Assembly (NCBI GenBank): GCA_020746835.1
Contig: JAGPNK010000009.1
Coordinates: 930,001 to 994,000, forward strand
Direction: 5' to 3'
Source: Stachybotrys elegans
Taxonomy: Eukaryota > Ascomycota > Sordariomycetes > Hypocreales > Stachybotryaceae
DNA length: 64,000 bases
Position numbers and translations under genes: made by a program. How positions within the stretch are numbered: the first letter of the stretch is position 1; the number at the start of each line of letters is the position of its first letter. Of this stretch, positions 56,845 to 64,000 are shown piece by piece. The notes beneath the pieces are model-generated. The model was not told the origin of the DNA, ran no database searches, and saw only the letters and a program-made list of their open reading frames with translations.

Positions 56845-57485
56845 GGCTGAGGATTCGTGCTGCCAAGGCGCAGCCAGCGAGTTGGGGGACTATAGCATGG
56901 AGCAATTGGTGAATAACGAGGTAGCTGAGATTGTGGGCGGAAAATGGCAAGATAAGTAATTGCTGAGCATGAACTGTAGCTGGTCGAATGGATCGAGGTG
57001 GTTGAAGCGAGCTCGGTGGTAGGTCCGGATAGCGTACCCCATAACATCACCACTCGGATATAGCAATATGCACTTGCCGCATACCTCCCTCGCTTTCAAT
57101 TGACGCCATCGATGTCCATCTGCGTCAGCCATGCTTCAAATCAAACACAACAAAGAGAAATTAGAATAAACACCAGGCCGACTTGTCAAGCTTTCTTTGG
57201 TTCTTATTCATCTTGCAGCTTGCTTCATGAATCCCCGGCAATGGGAACAAATGCACGGTGCTTAGCTGCTCGAAAGGAGGATACTATCACATTGATTGAG
57301 TCGTTGGGATGCATGGTAGTGTATCAATTGTGCATTGGACGGTTGTATTCAACCTTCTATCTAATTAAGAAGCTCCATCTTTCTTCTCTCTCAGTATATA
57401 TACATAGAAATCATAAGGTGGCAATCTCGTAATGACAGGAGAAGCTAAGATAAAAACAGGACGGTATGGTCCGGGGGTAAGTCAT
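56845..57485. other. Spacer upstream of the Vps38-like gene
   Basis: A 0.64-kb spacer holding the Vps38-like promoter and the 3' flank of the repeat protein gene. The 80-codon minus-strand frame at 56890-57132 has no domain. Confidence 0.5.
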
Positions 57486-60400
57486 TTAGTTGCGGAAGAA
57501 AGTATAAGCATTCTCGACATCTTCGAGTTCATCATCGTGGCAAGGCTGGCTCTCGGGAGCGATGAAGTAGTGGCAGTTGTCGCCATCAGAGACTTCGTCA
57601 TACTGGATGGCGGAGCACACGAGGACCTCATCCACCTGTCCTTGTACATTGGCGTTGATAGTTTGCAGCGCGGCGTCGGCATGGCACGTAGCAAGGCAGA
57701 TGTTGATGTCGCTCGTCAGAGCGGTGAGGGCATCCTTAAGGCGATCCTTCTTGAAGCCCTTGTTGCAGAGAGGCTGGTAGTGCGATAGCAGAGTCTTGGC
57801 GGTGCTGGAAACGGCACGCTTCTCATTGCCGACACTCACGGAGAGGACATCTGCGTTGCCCAACTTCAGGTTCAGTAGCGACCCAAGAGTGCCAATGTCA
57901 AGGCTGAGCAGGTCTTTCCCGTTCTCAAGATCGATGTTCAGGAGGGACTCAATGTCAGAGAGATCAAGCTCGGACAAGTCAAAGTCGGCAAGCTGCTCCA
58001 GCAGCTGATCGAGGTCAAGTCCGGAGGCTTGGCGCTTCTCATTGGAGTTGTCCGAACGGCCTTGTCCAAGAATCTTGAGGTCAATGAAACCACCCTCACC
58101 ACCAACATCAAGAGACAGTAGGCGGTCGCTGTCGTCCAGAGAAAGCAAAGACTCCAAATCAAGAGGTCGTCGATCGTTGGAAGCCACCTGGCGCTTCTCG
58201 TTGGAGCTATCAGAGCTGTCATGGACAAGAACGTCGACGTCAAGGAGTCCTGCCTCACTACCAACATTAAGGGATAGTAGATCATCAATCTCATCCAGCT
58301 CAAGGTCGCCAAGAGATGGCAGATTGTCATTCTCATCTAGATCAACGTCAACAAGAGACGTTAGAGGCTGCGAATCAAAATCCAGTCCATCGTGATCAAT
58401 CGCCTGGCGCTTGTGGTTGCCAATGGAAACGACGAGATCCTGGTCTTTGCCAGCAACCCTGACGTTGGCAAGGCTGTCGTGTTGTCCTACCCTGACATTG
58501 ACCAGGCCCTCAGCGTCGTACCGATTCTCCTCATCGTTGGTAGCACTGCCATAAGCGTTGTGGCTGTCCCCATCTTGGCCGTAGCCGGGGTTGTGGTCGT
58601 TGTGTGCGCTTCCAGTGGGCTGGCCGTAGCTGTTTACCACATGAGTAGAGGTGTGGCTGACTTGGCTGTGATGGGCGCTGGTGTGATGAGTGCTAGTGCT
58701 GGTATGGTGAGTGCTGGTGCGGTGAGTAGTAGTGCAAGGAGTACTGGTGTGATGAGTGCTGGTGCGGTGCGTGCTAGTGCTTTGCGTGCTAGTGTGTTGC
58801 GTGCTGGTGCAATGCGTACTTGTGTGATGAGAGCTGGTGTGGTGAGTGCTGGCGTGGTTGCTGTACGGGACGGTTTGGTTGCCATGAGGACCAGCGTACT
58901 CTCCATATGGAACATGGCTGCTTCCACTGGCGGTAGGCGTGGGACGAGGACCAAGGAGGCTGTCGACTTCAACATCCTTGTCAGTGTTGACGGTGTCATC
59001 CTTTCCGAGAAGACCCAGTGTTCTCAGATACTCTTCCAGCTCTTCTTCCGTCAAGAGGTCAAGAACAACCAGAAGATCCAGGTCGATGGAAACAATGGGC
59101 TTCTCGCAAATCTCCTCACTGGCATGAAAGCAGTCCCCCTCCTGTGGTGACTTGGTCTGGCCATTGGTTGGAGTAGGGGGCAGATAGGTTCCCTTGGTAA
59201 CTGTAGGGTGGCTTGCAGATGACAAAGAGGGCTGTTCATAAGTGTGCGTGGGGAAAGTTGGCTTATCGTTGCTGATGGTGGGAAGCGAGGGTCGGCTGTG
59301 GGTGTTTGTGGGGAACAGAGGTCTGTCACTGCTGTTGTGAGGCAGGTGAGGCTTATCCACGCCGTATGAAGGTAGATGAGGAAGGTCTTCGCTCAAGCTG
59401 GGCACCGGGGGCCGGATGACATGGGTAGGAAGCAGGGACTTGGAGAGGCTGATAGTGGGAACGTGAATCGAAGGGTTCGGGATGCTACCAGAAAAGACCG
59501 GGGCGCTGGGAAGGCCCAGGCTCGGGGAAGGGATGGGCAACGAAGGCTTGCCTACACTAACAGATGGGATGGACAGAGACGGCTTGTCTAAGTCAACCGA
59601 GGGGATAGGCAGATCAGGCAAACCCAGGCTGTTGGTTGGCAGATGGATCGAAGGCCTGGGCAAGCTATTGGTCGGGATCGAAATGGATGGCTTGTTCAAG
59701 CCATCTGAGGGAATCGGCAGAACAGGCAAACCCAGACTATTGGTTGGCAGAGAAAGAGTAGGCTTAGGCAGGCCATTTGTCGGGATCGAAATAGATGGCC
59801 TGTTCAAGCCGTTTGAGGGCACAGGAATCTCGGGCAACCCCAGGCTGTTCGTCGGCAGGGACACCGTGGGGATGTGTAGGCTGTTCGTTGGGACCGGAAT
59901 AGACGGCTTCTCCAGGTCGATTGAGGGAAGGGAAAATTCCGGTCTGCCCAGGCTGTTGGTTGGGATAGGAATGGAAGGCAGTGCGGCCGAGATGGATGGC
60001 AGAGACAAGGATGGCTTATCGATGCCACCAGGAGCCGGAATAGATGGCTTGCCGAAATCGATTGTCGGGAGGGAGATGGACGGCCCAGAAATGTCGACAG
60101 AAGGCAGAGAGACAGAAGGCTTGTAAATATTTCCAGGGAATGTGACCTCAGGCTGACCCAAGCTGTTGGTAGGTATCGAGAGCGAAGGCAGAGAGATGGA
60201 TGGTATGTTCACACCATGAGTAGGGATGGTGATGGAGGGCCGAGTGATGGTTGGCAGCGCGAAAGACGGCAAATGCTCATCACCGCTGGGGAAAGGAATA
60301 GATGGCCTCTCGATGCTGACGCTTGGGAGAGGAACAGAAGGAATGCTAACACCCAGAGTTGGCAGAGATACAGAAGGCTTCTCCAGGTCGATCGAAGGGA

Positions 60401-61206
60401 TAGGGATAGAAGGCCCGCCCACATTGAGAGTCGGCAGCGAGACAGACGGCTTGTGCACATCCAAGCTGGGAATGGAAACGGAAGGCCTGTTGACGAGATC
60501 CGTAGGAATCGGGAGTGTCGGCTTGTTGAACTCATCCGTGGGGAAAGCCAGCGAAGGCTTATCCTCGCCCGTGGGAATTGAGACGGAAGGCCTACCGGGA
60601 AAGTTGGGAACAGCGATGGACAGCTTTCCAGGGATGTCGATGGAGACAGAGAGGGTCGGCTTGTGGATGGCACCGGAAGGAAGAGAAATGGATGGTCTGC
60701 CGAGGCTGTCCGTGATAACGGACAGAGAGGGCTTGTCTCCGACGTTGGACGGAATAGGTGGGTGCGCGATGATATCGGTGGGCACAGAAGGTTTCTCGCC
60801 GGAGATGTAGATTGACGGGCTTTCCAACTCATGCGTCGGAACAGGGACAGGCGGGTTGTATCCATCACCAGGTGCTTTGCTGGGAATTCCATTTCCAATC
60901 GATGGGGGCTGTCTACCCTCGTTGGTAGGAGGAAGTTGACCGGGAGAAGATCCATCGGCATGCTCGCCCTCTGGGTACGATCCGCCCTTTGTGTATGTCA
61001 GTACTTGCAATTTCCAAGAGCGTCTTTGTTCTATATACCTTGGTTGGAGTGATGCTGATATAATGAGTGTTATCCTCAGTATCGTGAGGGCCATTCGTCA
61101 CAATAGTGATTCGAGGACAAACTGTCAGATCAAGAAGAGCTGACAGGTCCAGTTGGCATCCAGTCTCCCTGGAGAGAACCTGGAGCAGTGCGACGACGTC
61201 TGCCAT
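57486..61206 (-). CDS. Large tandem-repeat protein with Pro/Ser repeats, His/Thr tract and N-[EH]-KR modules
   Basis: Two exons on the minus strand, 61206..61039 and 60986..57486, giving 1222 residues. The 52-nt intron has a GTATAT donor and a CTGAC branch site and joins ITPTK to GGSYPEGEH. Residues about 90-660 are dozens of imperfect 11-20-residue units of the type KPSVSLPT-(L/I)-(D/N) and GLPDLPIPS. About 765-840 is a His/Thr/Ser tract (HHTSTHHTST, CTSTQHTSTQ). About 840-1112 holds Asp/Leu-rich modules sharing LLSLDVGGEGG-like cores and ending NHKR, NEKR, NEKR, NEKR (Lys-Arg near 913, 986, 1039, 1111). The last about 110 residues have six or more Cys and look folded. The tail of each module resembles a Kex2 site. 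No clear signal peptide is seen, so the N-terminus may be incomplete. Probably a wall or secreted protein (inference). Confidence 0.75.
58635..58865. repeat. Minisatellite encoding the His/Thr/Ser tract
   Basis: Tandem 15-bp-like units (GTGTGATGAGTGCTG type on the plus strand) that encode HTSTH repeats on the minus strand. Unit variants CACTGC/CAGTCG give occasional Cys, Gln and Arg. Confidence 0.8.
59200..60830. repeat. Coding tandem-repeat region for Pro/Ser units
   Basis: About 1.6 kb of degenerate repeats on the minus strand. Phrases such as IPTNSLG and GLPDLPIPS recur, with the DNA repeat GGCAGACCCAGGCTGTTGG-like seen several times (for example near 59620, 59730, 59840 and 59950 on the plus strand). 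Confidence 0.8.
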
Positions 61207-62042
61207 GGTGATGGTTTGGTGATAGAAACGAGGGAATGAAAGTATGTAGTAATGAATGAATGACTATGTACTGCAATGGCAAATGAATGAGCCTGTGTAA
61301 GACCCGGTGAGCGAGTGGTGATGTGATGATGATGAGAAGGACAGACCATGGGGAGAGAATACAGATGGTTATATACCTTTGAGTCGAGCCTTCAGCCCGT
61401 GGGCAATGGTGTCGCGTCACGGCCAAACATTGCCCTGTCTGTATTGACTGTACGGAGTAATCATCGCGAGATGAGTGTCGTACCTCCAAACGACAATGAA
61501 GCAAGGAGTCGGCAAGAGGCGGGTTGACGACTCTCGCACCGTAGACAGGCCGATGGTCGAGACATTACAGCGGCCGAATCAGATAATAGAGAAGGAGAGG
61601 GAGGCGAAGGTAACATTACCCCTGCTCGGCATAAGATGAATTGTGCATACAGTCACTTCAGTTCCATGGCAGATAGATGCAAGGAGTCGACAGATCGACG
61701 TAGGAATAATTAACGTGCGCCACCAGCGGTGTCAGGCCGGGCCTGGATTGCGAGACAGATGATATCGGAGTTTACATTCATCCGGAAGACATAGGATGCG
61801 GGCTGTCATATCCAATGCTGCCGGGGTTGGTAGCAATGAACCAGGCCGCCTTCTTCAGTCAAAACAGCCGGCCGTGCTTGTTCTATTGTTGTTGGGAACC
61901 GGGACACAAGCCAGCCTCCCATGTATACGGCTATCGAAATGAGGCTTGGGTGTTGAGCCAGGCACAGACGCTGACCCACCGGCACTGGCGAAGGTGAAGT
62001 CATGCGCTTGGCATCGATTCCGTCGTGCCGCGCGCTGGATGC
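61207..62042. other. Upstream region of the repeat protein gene
   Basis: A 0.8-kb spacer holding the presumed promoter of the repeat protein and the 3' flank of the Nudix gene. Hydrophobic frames just upstream of 61206 (for example in 61130-61504) could hide a missed signal-peptide exon, but no splice path was convincing. Confidence 0.45.
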
Positions 62043-62633
62043 TCAAGGTCTCAGCTCGTCGAGATTGAGCGGCTGCTCGAGGACCTGGTGAACTGGGTCA
62101 AACAGGATCTCGCCCCGCTTCGAGTCTCCCTTGAGGGCGCGCAGCTCGTCCCAAGTCATCCAGGCCCAGGGCTCGCACTTTTCAGGCTCCATGGTCTTTG
62201 GGGGCGGGTGGTTGGACGTGTCAGCGCCGCGGCCTTGAGGGTTGGCAGGGCGGGTGTTGTCTCACCTGGGGCTGGGCATCAGGGTCCACCATTTCGCAAT
62301 GCACAATGAGGGTCACGTAGTGCGTGCCGTACTTGTCGAACACACTGTTGGTCACGGTGAGGATCTTGACGCCTCTGACCTTGAGGCCTGTCTCTTCCTC
62401 GGTCTCACGCTCGGCACAGCGGAGTATGTCCTCTCCAAACTCGAGGTGGCCGCCAGGCATCTGATAGACTCCTGGATTTCGGAGACATTAGTGAGGGAGC
62501 CCGTCGCTGTTGTTTACTTACCGATCCCAGGTGCATTCTTGCGTTTCCCGATGAGGACTTTTCCATCGGGGCGTCGGACAATGGCGCCTACGCCGACTCT
62601 AGGTCGAGGTTCCTCGGCGAGCTGGGGACTCAT
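62043..62633 (-). CDS. Nudix hydrolase
   Basis: Three exons on the minus strand: 62633..62522, 62471..62266 and 62195..62043, giving 156 residues. Splicing joins KRKNAPGIG to VYQMPGGHLEFGED and PDAQPQ to TMEPEKCEPWAWMTWDEL. The full Nudix box is present: G-HLEFG-E-DILRCAE-RETEEETGL, matching G-x5-E-x7-R-E-x-x-E-E-x-G-hydrophobic, with the Glu residues that hold magnesium. VGVGAIVRRPDGKVLIGKRK is the usual first strand pair. The size and the late EPEKCEPWAWMTWDEL segment resemble cytosolic MutT/NUDT15-like enzymes that hydrolyse nucleoside diphosphates linked to another moiety. The exact substrate cannot be read from sequence. Confidence 0.92.
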
Positions 62634-64000
62634 GATTTTCTTGGTGTGATGGTTGTTGAAATGCTGAAGAGGTTGACGGGGTCGTGGAGTAGCCTACCTA
62701 TTCTGTTTGCTGTTTGCTGAACCTCGGCCATGCGTCGTATAGGTAGCGCAGGGGTTGTACGCGAATACGCTCTGATCGGCGCAGGACTTTTTAATAGAAA
62801 AAAGAAGGGGGGAAATACAGCTATTCCCCAAGCAGTATACCTAGTATTCAATTGAAGTCTTCTTTGCTTCGCCGACTTTGCTAGTTCTTTTTATCTTAAC
62901 TATCCTGCTTATCACAGCATCACCTTTGGCTTCATCTTGAGCACGGACTTATCCTACCCTATAGAGAGCCTGAGTTTGCACCATTCCATTCAAGCACACT
63001 GGTTTTGGGAAAGGTAACCAAATGCCTTTGATGAGGGCCATACATGAAAGCAAAATAATGTTTACAATTGTGTCCTGTTTTCTGCTACTTGTATTGGGAT
63101 GTTTGGTTGGTGGGTTGCTCTCGGTGGTTTCCTCGTCAATATTTGATGCTCAATTATTGGAAGTTCCACGGTATCCTTGACAATGACAAATTCTCGAACG
63201 AGTCAAACCATGCTGCCCACGGAAAGGAAAGAGAAAAAAAGCTTGCGAAGCAGAAAAGGCTGTTTATTACTGCACGGAAAATTCGAGTCCGCGACGGCAA
63301 ACCTCACGCGAAAGGCAGCGATTGCCTGGCAACGACAGATCGCACCTGCCTGGAAGCTCCCCTTATCTTCTCCACAACCCATCTCTACCTAGGAAGCAAG
63401 AAACATCGCATGATGGAAAGAATCCTTCTAACGGCCCTCTCACCAATCGCACCGGACCAGGGCATCGTCGCGCCACCACACGCCCTTTGCTGTCCCTCCT
63501 GCCGTCACGCCTCTGATCTCCTTGCCATCATCCCTTGAGAGGGGACGGATCCGACGAGTCCAGCCGTCAAAATCACCCAAATTCACCAGCATCATCCCTC
63601 ACTATTTACAGAGCCATGAGGTCACAATCAGGCATGGCTACCCGTGCCGGATTGCGGATGTCGCCTCAGTGGATCATATGTCAATGGCCGGGACGATCTC
63701 CCGATAGCAATATCTTCGCTGTTCATCGAAATCGCCCACGCGTACTCCCGCATGTCAGATTCGCCCCTCGGACGTCACGCTCCAGAGCCATATCAATATA
63801 AGAAGGTAATTGTTGGTTCAACAGATATCCCTTCGGCAGAGGACGTTTGACGTGCACCGTGTTTGGGTTGGTGCCGACAATATGTCCATCCAACCACCCA
63901 GCTTATATTCCAGCTTCCGACAGTGCGACCAATAAACGTGGTTCAGCCTCACCACTGCACTTTGGATACGAAGGCCGGACGAAACAAGGCAACGATCGGC
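62634..64000. other. Terminal spacer, no supported gene
   Basis: The Nudix promoter and 1.2 kb without a recognised gene. The plus-strand frame 63644-63850 contains a protein-like stretch (DDLPIAISSLFIEIAHAYSR) followed by a possible GTAATT donor, so an exon of a gene running past the window end is possible but not supported enough to call. Confidence 0.4.

Noticed and set aside
56890..57132. 80-codon minus-strand frame upstream of the Vps38-like gene
   Set aside because: Short, without domain, in the position of the promoter/5' UTR. It could at most be an upstream ORF.
63644..63850. 68-codon plus-strand frame near the window end
   Set aside because: It might be an exon of a gene continuing beyond the window, but there is no domain match and the donor is weak (GTAATT). 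Not enough to call.
1..64000. CRISPR arrays, complete transposons, integrated viruses or a secondary-metabolite cluster
   Set aside because: No spaced direct repeats, no transposase, reverse transcriptase or integrase motifs, and no PKS, NRPS, terpene cyclase or UstYa-type genes were seen.

Overview
This window is nuclear DNA from a filamentous ascomycete (Pezizomycotina), most likely a Sordariomycete. Genes are dense and intron-poor. Introns are mostly 45-75 nt with GTAAGT/GTATGT donors and CTAAC/CTGAC-type branch sites. Codon usage is GC-rich, and nearly every recognisable protein is a conserved fungal housekeeping gene (RLM1-type MADS factor, TAF1, ERO1, CKS1, USB1, PAL1, CFT1, LMBD1, RTC1/SEA2, UVRAG/Vps38). 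Species cannot be fixed from the sequence alone. No gene cluster, CRISPR array, intact transposon or viral element was seen.

Layout. 1-9.5 kb: 3' part of a GT64 glycosyltransferase (+), a fumarate reductase fused to cytochrome b5 (-), a small secreted FAS1 protein (+) and an RLM1/RlmA-type MADS-box factor (-). 9.5-16.4 kb: a 6.9-kb gene desert upstream of the MADS gene. 16.4-20.3 kb: TAF1 (-). 20.3-24.4 kb: a tRNA block with tRNA-Leu(CAG) (+), tRNA-Ile(AAT) (-), a tRNA-Ile(AAT) (+) carrying an additional 52-nt intron-like insertion, and a decayed copy of that gene with an insertion at the same place. 24.4-31.3 kb: ERO1, CKS1 and USB1, all on the minus strand. 32.6-36.3 kb: an AYR1-like short-chain dehydrogenase and PAL1 (+). 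36.8-41.4 kb: CFT1/CPSF160 (-). 42.2-44.0 kb: LMBD1-type transporter (+), followed by duplicated debris. 44.7-45.7 kb: an ANCHR-like B-box protein (-). 48-49 kb: a glycine-rich secreted or surface protein (+). 49.5-50.1 kb: a short protein (-) ending in a HET-s-like amyloid motif. 50.9-56.8 kb: RTC1/SEA2 (+) converging with a Vps38/UVRAG homologue (-). 57.5-61.2 kb: a 1.2-kilo-residue repeat protein with dibasic-site modules (-). 62.0-62.6 kb: a Nudix hydrolase (-).

The genes do not form one pathway. Some share a process: RTC1 (TORC1 regulation at the vacuole), the Vps38/UVRAG homologue (PI3-kinase complex, endosome/vacuole) and LMBD1 (lysosomal cobalamin export) all act at the vacuole; TAF1, CFT1 and USB1 act in nuclear RNA synthesis or maturation; ERO1 acts in ER oxidative folding, perhaps with Osm1-type fumarate reductase as a flavin-linked electron outlet.

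The most unusual signals are (i) the tRNA-Ile gene whose anticodon stem is interrupted by a 52-nt element with spliceosomal-type ends, and its degenerate sister copy; (ii) the HET-s-like motif at the end of an otherwise featureless protein; and (iii) the repeat protein with regularly placed N-[EH]-KR sites. Splice sites were placed by hand from reading frame, consensus and family similarity, and none is confirmed by transcripts.
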